NCBI RefSeq assembly: GCF_018446385.1
Contig: NC_056002.1
Coordinates: forward strand, 34,024,063-34,088,062
Origin: Zingiber officinale
Taxonomy: Eukaryota; Streptophyta; Magnoliopsida; Zingiberales; Zingiberaceae
DNA: 64,000 nucleotides
Reading direction: 5' to 3'
Positions within the stretch are counted from its first letter, which is position 1, and each line of letters starts with the position of its first letter. The notes below the pieces were generated by a model, which saw only the letters and a program-made list of their open reading frames with translations, was not told the origin of the DNA and did not search any database. Shown piece by piece: positions 22,954 to 34,259 of the stretch. The position numbers and the translations under genes are program-made.

Positions 22954-25429
22954 GTCAAGGAGGATATTTGGATTCTCTGTGTCTCTCATTCTCATCAACC
23001 TTGCTTCTATTATGGAGCGTGCCGATGAGAGTCTATTACCAGCAGTTTATAAAGAAGTTAGTCAGGCCTTCAATGCTGGTCCTATTGAGCTCGGATACCT
23101 TACTTTCATACTAAAGTTTGTTCAGTCAATAGCATGTCCTGTGGCAGGCGTGCTAGTCCTTTATCATGACCGCCCTGTTGTTTTGGCAATGGGTACTGCC
23201 TTCTGGGCTTTGTCCACAGCTGCAGTTGGTTTGAGCCAGCGTTTTGAGCAGGCTGCATTTTGGAGGGCAATAAATGGGTTTGGGTTGGCCATTGTCATAC
23301 CTGCACTGCAATCATTCATCGCAGATAGTTATATGGACGGTGTGCGTGGTACTGGATTTGGCTTGTTAAGCCTTGTAGGTGCAGTAGGGGGTATCGGAGG
23401 TGGTGTTCTGGCTACAATTATGGCTGGACACGAGTATTGGGGAATACCAGGATGGCGTTTTGCTTTCATCATGATGGCATCAGTGAGCTTGCTGATTGGA
23501 GCTCTGGTATATCTGTTTGTTGTTGAACCTAGGAAAGATCCTTTGGCTGCTCATGGTGCTGATGATGACACTGAAAGGTAAGATACAATTTTGACCTATT
23601 CAGTTTCATCAGTCTGCTTTTCTAATTCTTCTTGATTCTTTCTGCATTTTCTCAGTTCCCAGTTGGCCATTGTTGCTTGATAAAATCCAAGTAATCCTTC
23701 ATTTAACTTGGAACTCGTAAGGTGTTCTGCAAAGTTTCACTAATTAATTTTTGATTCTTGTTAAGACCTAGCATGGAATGATAACTTTTGAATTCAACGA
23801 TATGAACTGCCTACCGTGAACTAAGCTAATTCATTTTGATCCTTTCAGTCCTAGTTTTTTATAATAAAAAAGCTGACAAGTAATTTAGAAAAATGTTATT
23901 GCGAGGTGAAACCTCAGGAGGCCATTTTTATGCAAATTGACTGAGACTCTGGATCATTGAGGCACTGTCAGATTTGAGAACGGCGCCTACACGGTTTTGC
24001 TATTACTAAAAAATCCATAGCTTGACGGGAAATCTTTTTGAGTTCTATATAAGGCTTTAAAGCTTTTTCGTACTCATCATCAAAAACCCAATTATCATTG
24101 ACAATGGATCTACTTTTCTTCATAGGGTTAATTTCTATTGCAATCTTACCTTCATACTCATATCTCCGGATTCAGTTTCTGATTCCGGAAGGACATTTGG
24201 TTTAGTTCTTTTGCTTGACATCCAAATTTACAGTTATAATATTTGACTAAATATGCATCAAGACTTAGGAACGGATATAGATGGATAGATCATGCCGACA
24301 ACATTTCCAACTTTTGCTTACGCTTCTATTTATGCAAATTGTGTTTCAACCAAAAAATTTAAGAAATCTTCTTTGTTCTAATGCCTAATTCCTGAGACGT
24401 GCTGATGGTGCTTATTGTAGCATGGATTCTTGATTACTGTATCGACCGAGTGATTATCTTCGATGCTGCATAAGAAAATGTCAGCTTTCTCTGCTAGTTT
24501 GCAAATTAACTTACTAAAAAATGCATATTTTCCAGGGCCATCCTGGTTCCGAAAGGTACCGTAACTGTATCTTCGATCTGGAGTAATTCCTGGTTAGCAA
24601 TGAAATCTGTGATGAGAGTGCATACATTTCAGATCATTGTCCTTCAAGGCATTGTTGGTTCATTACCATGGACAGCCATGGTTTTCTTCACAATGTGGTT
24701 TGAATTGATAGGTACGATCGAGCAGAATACAGTGCACTAGAATCCTTCAGAATTCTAACAAATTATCTGATCTTCACTTATGAATTCTCTGTTCACATGA
24801 TACTTTTTTTTTAATCTTATCTTGAAGGATTCGACAATAACAGCTCAGCTGCGTTAAACAGCTTTTTCGCCGTCGGATGTGCTTTGGGTTCCTTCCTAGG
24901 GGGATACATAGCTGACAGCATCTCCAAGTACTACCCTGACTCGGGCCGAGTTATGTGCGCTCAATTCAGTGCCTTCATGGGCATTCCTTTTTCTTGGATT
25001 CTTCTTACTCGAATCGAGCAGTCTGTAGAAAACTGGAATGCTTTTGCCGTCACACTGTTCTTCATGGGCTTATGCATTAGCTGGTGTGCCTCTTGCGCCA
25101 ACAACCCCATGTTTGCAGAGGTTGTCCCACCCAAGCACCGCACAATGATTTATGCATTTGATCGAGCATTCGAGGGATCGTTCGCCTCATTTGCAGCACC
25201 AGCAGTAGGTTACCTTACCGAGAAGATTTATGGTTATGATCCAAAATCATTCGAGACATCAGGCGGCTCCGCTCAAGGTGCATTAGCACTATCAAAGGGT
25301 CTTCTGGTGATGACTATCATTCCTTTCGGCTTGTGTAGCTTATTTTACAGCCCCCTCTATGTGATATTTAAGCTCGATCGGGATCGCGCTAAGGTGGCCT
25401 GTTCAAAGGAGCTAGAAATGATCTCGTAG
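22954..25429 (+). CDS. MFS membrane transporter (5' exon not found)
   Basis: Three exons join in phase: 22954-23577, 24536-24711 and 24828-25429. They encode about 466 residues ending at TAG. All junctions are GT-AG. The first visible exon opens in mid-reading frame at an acceptor (acag|gtcaagg) and reads S-R-R-I-F-G-F-S, so a short first exon with the start codon is missing from my model. The protein has the plant-typical block LASIMERADESLLPAVYKEV and then multiple hydrophobic segments. These include the MFS-like GLLSLVGAVGGIGGG stretch, a short central linker (VVEPRKDPLAAH) and further segments in exons 3-4 (GSFLGGYIADSISKYYPDSG). This matches the Arabidopsis At4g36790/At2g18590-type major facilitator proteins of about 480-490 residues. 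The substrate is unknown. It is codirectional with the cohesin gene 0.8 kb downstream. No disabling change is seen in the three exons. Confidence 0.88.
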
Positions 25430-26065
25430 AAAGACAGTAGCAACTTCGCGAGCTTAGTGTAGATGATGATTTAGTCGAATGCACTGGAAATCTTTCATTT
25501 ATATGACACGTTTGTAATAAGTTCGAAGTTTTGACCCCCTTTCATTTGTATTTATCTCATCTTAACCATTCTAGTTCACTTAAATGTTAAATTAGTAAAA
25601 TGCATGAGTAAATTATAAGGACTAAATTGAAATTAGTAAATTACAAGGGTCAAAAAGAGACAAATGAAATTAAATAAGTATCTTCTTAAATATCAAACAA
25701 ACCACCTAGCTCGAACTGGACACTGTCCAAATCATGACTTGAAATATTCATAATTATGGGAATTTTTCAAGAGCTCTTATGATCTCTTAACTATAAAAAA
25801 AAAGAAAAAAATTCTCGACAACTTATTTGATTCCATTTTTTTAATAAAATATTATAAAAACATTTTAATAAAAAATAAATTGAAAGAGCGGCTCCATAAA
25901 CAAATCAAAAGAGCTCCCTCCCCTTGGCCACGTATGTGCCGTTAGCCCGATTTAGGCATCTAAGTGAATTGTAATATATCAAATTACGAAGCTAAAATTT
26001 AAAAATAGAGAAAATTGTGGGGGTGTAAAAGTAAAACTTTTTTGGGACACTTTTATTTAATTTTG
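25430..26065. other. Intergenic: MFS 3' end to RAD21 promoter
   Basis: AT-rich sequence with no coding frame. The first 130 bp or so are the likely MFS 3' UTR. The remainder leads into the cohesin promoter. Confidence 0.5.
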
Positions 26066-26105
26066 TTTTGGCGCGCTTACGATTTTGGCGCGCCGAAAAC
26101 CCTAA
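26066..26105 (+). promoter_or_regulatory. Paired E2F sites and telo-box upstream of RAD21
   Basis: Two E2F-type motifs lie 100-140 bp before the start codon: TTTTGGCGCGC (26066-26076) and a near-palindromic TTTTGGCGCGCCGAAAA (26083-26099). The second runs directly into the telo-box AAACCCTAA (26097-26105). E2F sites plus a telo-box are a known combination in plant promoters active at G1/S, which fits a cohesin subunit. Activity is inferred from sequence only. Confidence 0.8.
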
Positions 26106-26206
26106 TCCTTTCCCATTCCTCCCGATCGAACGGGAACGCTAAATCTCAGACGCCCGTCGCTGCCTCCGCCCATCCCAACCTCATCCTTTGCTGAAGAAGA
26201 ACAAAG

Positions 26207-29200
26207 ATGTTCTACTCTCACTCGTTGCTGGCGAAGAAGAGTCCTCTTGGAATGGTGTGGATTGCTGCCCACCTACAGAAGATGAAGAAGACTCAGGTTG
26301 ACGGGGTCGACATCCGGTCTTCTGCAGGTTCATCTCCATGTCATTCCATCCTCTAAGATTTTTATCGTCATCGGACCCCGTACGGCTCTCCTTCTCGATT
26401 GTTTAGGTTAGATTTGGTTGTTTAGTCTCGATGGGTTTCTTCGAATCTACATCTTTTGGATGTCTATTACGGAGTTTCCTTTCGCGGTCGCTGCCCATTC
26501 GACGCCTGTCGAGTTGAATAAATGAATCCTTAAATAACAAGAATCTTTTGCGGTCATTATTATTTTTTTTTGTTCTTATATACAATGGAAAAATTATATT
26601 TTTATGTGTGTTTTGGTTAGATTTCACTGAAGCTGAGTTCTTTATTTACAATATCGTCAAAAAAATGTCTGTATGGATAAATGACCCTGCTGCTGTCTCG
26701 AGAGCAGGTTTAAGGTGTATGATTCACGCTCTATGTTTTCTTTTAATTTGATGGAATGTTTACGTTGGATCAGAAATGTATGTTTGAGTTGGTTATAACG
26801 TGGTATTTGATGAAGGATTCATTGGTTTTACTTTCTTTTTACTGATTCTTTTTCTTTGTTTTTTTTTTAAAAAAAAACATTGTTGTAAAATTTTGCTTCA
26901 GGAAAAGATTGTCATTTTCCTTCAATAGGATGGCCTGATCTTATACTTCAGTTTTGTGATGCTTATTTTTAACTTGTTGTGTGCTTTGGTAGAGGAGATT
27001 ATGTATCCACGAGCTCCAATTGCTCTGAGACTGTCAGGGCATCTTCTGGTTGGCCTTGTCAGAATATACTCGTGGAAGGTGAATTATTTGTTCCAGGACT
27101 GTAACAGAATGTTGACTAATATAAGGGTGACCGTTGCTTCGATACAAGTCAATTTACCAGCAAATGCAGATAAAGCTCCATTTGAGTCTATAACATTACC
27201 TGAGACATTTGACCTTGATGCATTGGAGTTGGATGATTCAATCAATCCTACTGAGTATGTAATTTTTCACATTAGATTGTATAGGGAATTCAAGTGGTTG
27301 TTAGCTCTTTATAATTGTTTACCTTGTTCCCATATTTTGATACAGTGGCCTAGACAATCACCAAAAAGATTATGAGCAAATAACTTTGGCAGGTCAGTAA
27401 ATTTTTTTGATTTAAAAAAAGGTGATGTGTGAGATAGGAGTTTGCTAACAATGGCTTTATTATACTAGGTGAAGCTTCAGTAGGGCAAGATCAATATGTA
27501 GCTTTCTTCATTGATAAGGTCTCAAATATCTTATGTTTTACATGTATCAATATTTTTATAATTCCAGTAATCTAAATATTTAAGCTTTTATATGGATTCC
27601 ATGACTTAGGATAACAGCACAAACTCATCAATACAGCCAGAAATTAGAAATGATGCTGAGCCCATGGAAGAAGAGTAAGGCCTTATGTCAAGTTTCTTAC
27701 TGAAACACTTTAGTGCACTTCTTCTAATAGTACACTTTGATGCAGTGTATTGCCGCCATTTGATGGTGGTCTGGATGCTATTGTCAGCCCAGCTCTAAAT
27801 TCTGCATCTTTTGATGGCCCTGTTTCAAATAATCACGGCAATGATTCTTTTCAAACTTTTGATGTGAACAATAATATTCAAGAATTTCAAGAAATTGAGG
27901 TTATGCGTCAAAATAACTTGGAGCCTGAGAACCAGTTAGAGTTGGATAATACTAGTAATGGTGTTGAATTACATGATCATTCTACATCAGTAGCAAAGAG
28001 AAAGCATAGTCTTGATCCAATACTTGAAGATATTTTGGTTTCTGGAGAGGAACCTTTGCCTTCAACATCTCATGCCAAATCACCAATGTCTACATTTGAT
28101 TCCAACATTGCTAACAGGGAGATATCTTCTGGTTAGATTTTTTTTATTTTCTGATATATATTTTCCAATTATTTCAGGGTTGATCAACTTAAAAATGAGT
28201 CATTTTCATCAATGTATGATAGTATTATCTGTGATTCATCTTATTCTTTATGTTTGTTGGCTGTTTGGTAGGTCAAGTCTTGCCTTACTTGGAGCTGGAG
28301 CTTCAACCTTCACCTCCTGTCAGAGAACTCAAACGAAAGAGAAGAATGAAAATACATTCATATGATGAGAAAATTGTATTGGCAAATGCGTAAGTATCAC
28401 TAAATTTTTTTACAGAAGAACTTTTGTGGTTTGATCGTTGTATCAACTAACTAATCTAACTTAATCACTGTCACTTGATAAACAAATTTTCCATTAGGGC
28501 AATGCTACAAGAAAGTTAACTTTGTGGATTTTTTAATTCTACTAAAAATTATAAATTTAGATGTTTTCTCTTCTCTTTAATATGAGGATCATGTTGCATG
28601 AAATTGTGCTACAAAGATTAATTATCTTAAATTTTTCTTCCAGATTCCACTTTTTGAAGATATTTATGTTACTTGTGACAATTTGGTTTTATACATCATA
28701 CAATCTGTTTTTTTAGGGATATGAAAAAACAACTTGAAGACACTACTAAATTTGTTTGCAAGAGGAGGAAGCTTCCATGTTCAGCGCTATATCTTTATAA
28801 GTACCATAGTAACCGCCTCAATGATAAAGTATTACATGAACCATTGTTATCCGGTTAGTTTTTTGGTTGTTGTCATTTTTACAATTTTGAGTTATAATAT
28901 GATCCTTAGTTGAAGTCAAACATATATGCAGGGATGTGTAGTTATCTCCAGGAGGTTTTTTCTAGATCCTTTCCTCTTCACAGCAACAATTCTAGCCATA
29001 TGGAAGTTTCATCAGAGCTTGCAAATGAATTATCTCATGTTACCTCAAAGGATCTGCAAAAAGAGCCTGAGCAACAAAATAATTTGGATGGGGAGATTGA
29101 GCGACATTGTGACAGAAATATGGAACCAGAACAACAGGACAAGATGAATGCAATACCTGAGAATTCTCGATTTGATATGCATACTGATATTGAACCAGAA

Positions 29201-31044
29201 CAACAGGTTGAGTTGAATCTAATACCTGAGAATCCTCGATTTGATATGCATACTGGAGCAACTATAAATGAAACAATACAATCACCCTATGGAGGAGTAG
29301 ATATGACTCCCTTTAACACCACAATAGAAGGTTCAACTCGTGACTTTGATAAGACTTTTGATACAGAGATATTGCCCACAGTTGAAAGTTTTGCTAGGAC
29401 TGAAGCAACTAGTTATGCAACTGGTGCTAGTTTATTCTCTTTGGAGGAGGAACCACTTCAAAATAGCATGCCCACAATTCCAAGTGTGTTGCTATCTGGA
29501 GAGGAAGTAAGTTCCGTAGTAGAAGGATATCAATGACACTACTTTCCATGTTTTACTTTTCTTAAGATTGTTGCTAATAAGCACCTCTATATACCTTGTC
29601 TTGAATCTTTGATCTTGATTTGTTTAGGATTTTGATTTTCTTGATGCAAGTATCCAATCATCAGGTAAGATAAGTATGTTTTTTCCCTTTGCGTTCTTTG
29701 TTACACAGAAGTTCAAATCTTAAAATAGTTTTCCTCATGCAGGTTATAAAGAAAATGAAGCTGGAACTTTATCGGCGCGGACTAGGTAAGAGAAATTTGA
29801 TTTATACTATGTATATTTTCTTTATTAAAACAAATGGAAAAGCAATGCTTATGTTATTAAAGTTTCTTCATGGTGTAGGGCTGTGGCACAATTTCTTAAA
29901 AATCAATCACCATCTCAGAGTCAAGATAAAGAACATGGAGTTTTAAGTTTAAATGATATCTTAGAAGGAAAAACAAGAAGACGATGCGCGCAAATGTTCT
30001 TTGAAAGTTTGGTAATTATATATTCTGAGAGCATTTTTTCTTTTTCATTAACATGATTCAAGAACATTGTTAATTCTTCCATTAGAGTATAAGATATAGC
30101 CTTTTAGTGATGAAGTTACCCGGGTTAAAGGAGGCCATGATGACTAACTATTTTCATAGTTAATGTTACCTTCTAAAACATTCTCTTTCAAATATCACAT
30201 TGGCAAAAACAATCTAGTATCATCTCCTGATTGACAAGGTTAGTTTTTTATGGAGAGCGCATGGGATGTAATTTCTTAAGAAGGGATCTTTGGATTAGTA
30301 TACCCCTTACCAGTTTTTCTTTCAAGCTATAAGTATTCTATATCTTTGTTTTTAATGTGGTTTATGTTGGGATTGCAAGGTTGCAAACAAAATCCTACAT
30401 TAAATTCTTTCGGTTCCAATAGTTTCTACTTGTTTTACTTATAAGAAGTGCTTAGCCATTTTAAGTGTTTAATCTTTGTTTCAGTAATTAATTCTTTAAC
30501 TCAATTTATTAGGCGCAAGTATAAATTTCTACCTTAAGTGCGTTTGATAGTTGCATATTGGTTCATTGGAAAATAAAACTAATCATTGTTGTTCAAACAC
30601 AGATCCATTCTCACATAATTCAGTGGATTCATTGACCACATGACTTGATATGTTTTCATCTATTTATGTCTATTGCGTTCTATCAATGAGTGAGATGGAC
30701 ATCCAACAAGTTAAAAGTGTATATTAGTGATATTGTTTAGTGTGGGTTCCATATACTCTTATTCATCACAGTTCTGATTGCAATAACTAGCAGTGGTTTC
30801 ATATACTGACCATACTTTATTATAGTATTCAAATTCATGACCAGAAAAAAAAAATGAACATCCTTAGATCAGTTCAGATATGATCAATGTGTTCCATAAC
30901 CTTATTCTTTCATCTTTGTGCTTATTCTGAGATCTCTGTCGGTAGGTTTTAAAGACTTATGGGTTCGTAGATGTACAACAAGAAGAGGCATATGGCGATA
31001 TTGTCATTTCTCCAACACCTGCACTTTTTGCTACCAAGTTTTGA
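26207..31044 (+). CDS. RAD21: Cohesin alpha-kleisin, RAD21/SCC1 (SYN) type
   Basis: Thirteen exons join in phase with GT-AG junctions: 26207-26327, 26993-27254, 27346-27392, 27469-27518, 27610-27674, 27746-28131, 28272-28389, 28717-28853, 28932-29506, 29628-29664, 29743-29785, 29879-30011 and 30946-31044. They give 690 residues. The N-terminal Rad21/Rec8 domain (1 to about 100) starts MFYSHSLLAKKSPLG and contains APIALRLSGHLLVGLVRIYS, the SMC3-binding part. The plant block ITLPETFDLDALELD follows at about 107. A conserved KRRKLPCS segment lies near 360. The acidic middle has EPEQQ-type repeats and an ExxR motif (EIER, about 450-453) as a possible separase site. The C-terminal winged helix (about 630-690; AVAQFL, GKTRRRCAQMFFESL, AYGDI) should bind SMC1. 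It looks closest to the SYN2/SYN4 mitotic types rather than REC8, but is shorter than remembered Arabidopsis members (about 810-1030). No lesion is seen. Confidence 0.93.
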
Positions 31045-33211
31045 GGCAATATCTTCGATGCCAACTTATCTGTATATAGAGGTTAAAACTCTACCCAGCC
31101 TGATACTAAACTATTACTTTCAACATTTGTGCTATCCATTTTTTGGTCTTGTTCTCTGCTTCTGGTCGTTCAGTGTACTGTATGTCGACGGTATTCTTGG
31201 AAGGGATGAAGGGGATACCTCTAAGAAGGATATCTATTGGGTTATAAAGGAACTACTTGTTACATGATGTGTTCTCAAAATATGGAAGGGCATGCTTGTT
31301 GATATTCTGATACTTGTATATGTAATTCAATGCCCTAATGCTCTAAGTTCGTTGTATTCATAGTTATAACCAGATGATCAACAAGATGATCAAAGTAAGT
31401 TTATGGTGTATCTTTTTGTTGTTGAAACTTGTTTTAAATCATGTTCAGTTTCAATTTCTAAAATATGATGAGCTCTGGTATGCCATTGGTCATTAAAGAC
31501 TGATCAAACTATAACTCATCCAATTTGCATGGCTTCCTAACTTAACTTGCTCAACTCCATAAATAAAATCTAAAATATTTTAGTTCATTAAAGGCCCTCT
31601 GAGTCATCCAACAAACAGTTTTTGTGAAATTTAAATTCTGTTTGACGTCACATTAGTTTGGGTTGGGCACACATTATTCATGCAGCACATAGTCCTATCT
31701 CATCGAATATATTCTTAATTAAATTAGGGGTCGTGATGGATGACAAAGAGTTGTCTTTTCCAAACTTGAGAACCTACAATTTTGATAAACCTTTTTTTTA
31801 ATGAATTTGATTATGTAACTCATACATATTCTATGAAATTTTAAGTTACTAATTCACTTAAAAATAAAATCTACCTCTCTTTCATGCATTATGCATGATT
31901 TAGTGGCTCTTATAAATCAATTTTGATTAAATTTGAGTAATTTTAACTCCAACAATAACATTCAAATTTTATCATACTAGGTGAAATCGATTATATAGAT
32001 TTTTTTATGTCATTAAATTTTATCTCTTAGTATATTATTATTTATATTTAAATAAATTTTATTTTATTTTATTATTACTAATCCAGTCTTTTTTATTTGA
32101 TACGAATATTTGTTATAGTTTCACATTATCTAACTGTAATATTTATTAGTCATCTAAGTATATATTATACTATCTTAAAGGTGTCTTCTGAATTTTTTTC
32201 AACATATATGTATCATCTTTAACAAAATTGATAAATAGGTTTTTTACATAATAATATCTTCTTTGGTTAGAATCAAAATTATGAATTGGAGTATGAATAA
32301 GAAAAAGAGAAAACTGACCCCAACAAATAAGGGAGAGGATTTATACTATGATATAGTTTGGACTCCTAGAAAATGATGCCTTTGGATCAATGTATTTGGA
32401 GCAAAAGTTGATATTGCTCATCCCAAGTAACTCACTATCGTCAGTCCCATGGTAAAATACAGACAGATAAATCCTAAGAGTATTTGTCCTAACACAACGA
32501 CACTTTATATGGGGGAGGTTATTAGACACTCAATATGTATTTTGTACTTGTTGAAAATTAACCTTAAAACCTATTAGAATAAACATTCATACAAATATTA
32601 ATTACGTCAATGGCCAACCCGTGAGGGCTGGATCAATCTATTTAATGGTATAGAAAGACCTCATTAAATTAGAATTTTCCTATGGAACAGGATCATTTTG
32701 AGGTGAGAGAGGATGAGCTTGCCATGCAATGTCGAACACAAGATAAATTTTTAAAGGACACAACTTTGTTTTGGATAAGTCAATTCATTTATAATCTTGT
32801 ACATCTGTGTTTTTTTCTTCTTAAACATCACTCCTCTATAGTTTCATGTATGATAATTTTGTTCGTGTTGATTCTGAGATAGATTAGTGAAGGGGCTGGG
32901 AATGAATTTACTTAGTAATTATGGTCATAGCTACTTGATAATATTAAAATAAAGGTTTTTTTGAGCTAGCAAATATAATAGGGCGTTTTAATATTTTTTA
33001 AAAAATAAATATTGTTTCTAGAAAAGAATAACGGCGGCCAACGGGGTGTTTATTTTTTCATTAAAAAAAATCCACTCAATAAAAGCAAACCAAGGACGTC
33101 CTCATCCAATCTCTTGGCTTCCTCTGTTTTCCTCTTCAACCACCCGCCGGTGCAATTTAACTGCCACAACTCTAACGTCCTCGCTCGATCTCTCGGAACT
33201 CATCGGCGTCC
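31045..33211. other. Intergenic region between RAD21 and COPT
   Basis: About 2.2 kb of AT-rich sequence. The first few hundred bases are probably the cohesin 3' UTR. The only open frames are short and lack recognisable motifs. The last 150 bp before the copper transporter become GC-richer and are likely its 5' UTR and promoter, with an AATAAAAG TATA-like element near 33076. Confidence 0.5.
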
Positions 33212-33655
33212 ATGGATCACGGTGGCGGCGGAATGGGCGGCGGCGGGATGACCATGAACAGCACCACGACGCACTACACGGCCATGACCTTCTTCTGGGG
33301 GAAGAACTCCGAGATCCTGTTCGCCGGCTGGCCCGGCACGCACGGCGGCATGTACGCCCTCGCGCTCATCACCGTCTTCCTCCTCGGCCTCCTTGTCGAG
33401 TGGCTCGACACCCTCCGCCTCTTCCACCCTCCGCCGGCCGGAAAAGTATGCGGCGGCGGCGGCGGCGGCGTCACGGCGGGGCTCGGCCACACCATCCTCC
33501 ACGCCCTCCGCGTCGGCACCGCCTACCTCCTCATGCTCGCCGTCATGTCCTTCAACGGCGGAGTCTTCATCGTCGCCGTCACTGGCCGCGCCCTCGGGTT
33601 CCTGCTTTTCACCCGCCCGGCGCTTCTGAAGGAAGCAACGGATTGTTGTCCATGA
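33212..33655 (+). CDS. COPT: COPT/CTR-family copper transporter
   Basis: A single-exon gene of 147 residues for high-affinity Cu(I) uptake across the plasma or another membrane, working as a trimer in this family. The N-terminus is Met/His/Gly-rich (MDHGGGGMGGGGMTMN, then HYTAMTFFWG), as in CTR proteins where methionines bind copper. TM1 is about 47-65. After a glycine-rich loop (81-87), TM2 and TM3 lie at about 98-133. The pore motif MxxxM is M108-M112 in MLAVMSFNGG, and the TM3 packing motif GxxxG is G125-G129. The tail ends in Cys-Cys (145-146), matching the C-terminal cysteine motif of the family. Length is normal for plant COPT proteins. The ATG lies in a favourable context (gtccATGg). 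Codon use is extremely GC-rich, unlike the cohesin gene upstream, which is typical of a class of monocot genes and makes several shadow frames. Confidence 0.95.
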   Translation: MDHGGGGMGGGGMTMNSTTTHYTAMTFFWGKNSEILFAGWPGTHGGMYALALITVFLLGLLVEWLDTLRLFHPPPAGKVCGGGGGGVTAGLGHTILHALRVGTAYLLMLAVMSFNGGVFIVAVTGRALGFLLFTRPALLKEATDCCP

Positions 33656-34256
33656 AGACGGCGGGAGTCCAACGGTTTTAACTACTTCCGGTTGATATGA
33701 TGCGACGCTTAATTACAAGTAAATAAGGTCTTATTGATCAATTAATGCGTGTCACTTGTTTAATCCAAAATTTTAATTATTTAAAGCTTGGCGTGTTTAA
33801 TGAAAACTTTACGATCACAATGTTGTCGTGAGATTGTAAGTGTTTTTATCCTGAAATTAAGATTGCAATCTCTTTGTTCTTTTTGATTGTTTCGCTTTTT
33901 TTTCTTTCAAATAAAAAAAGCTTTTTAAAAATTATTTCATGAATTTATGAGAAAATAATTAGTTGTCTTCGAAGCTTGATCGTAATAGTATATCTAAACT
34001 TCATAATATATTCTAATCATATTGGAGTTTAAACCGAGTTTAATCATAATTAACAGATTTAATGGTACATTAACAGCTCTAATTAAAGTTTAAACCGAGA
34101 TCATGTTCATATTCATAATGTCCAGAAGTCCTCTCCTTGGTCATCGCTCATCAGTTTGAAAACCCAGAAAGTCAACTACAATCTCAAAAAAGTCAACTCT
34201 AATTTTGTACTACCCATTGACGAATAGTGAAGTACAAGACATCAACTCCATATCTC
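33656..34256. other. COPT 3' region, no further gene
   Basis: Six hundred bases of AT-rich sequence between the copper transporter and the Harbinger element. The start is likely COPT 3' UTR. Nothing else is recognised. Confidence 0.5.
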
Positions 34257-34259
34257 TTA

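Noticed and set aside
33046-33681. Long Arg/His/Pro-rich frames overlapping the copper transporter on both strands
   Set aside because: Shadow frames caused by the GC-rich codon use of the COPT gene.
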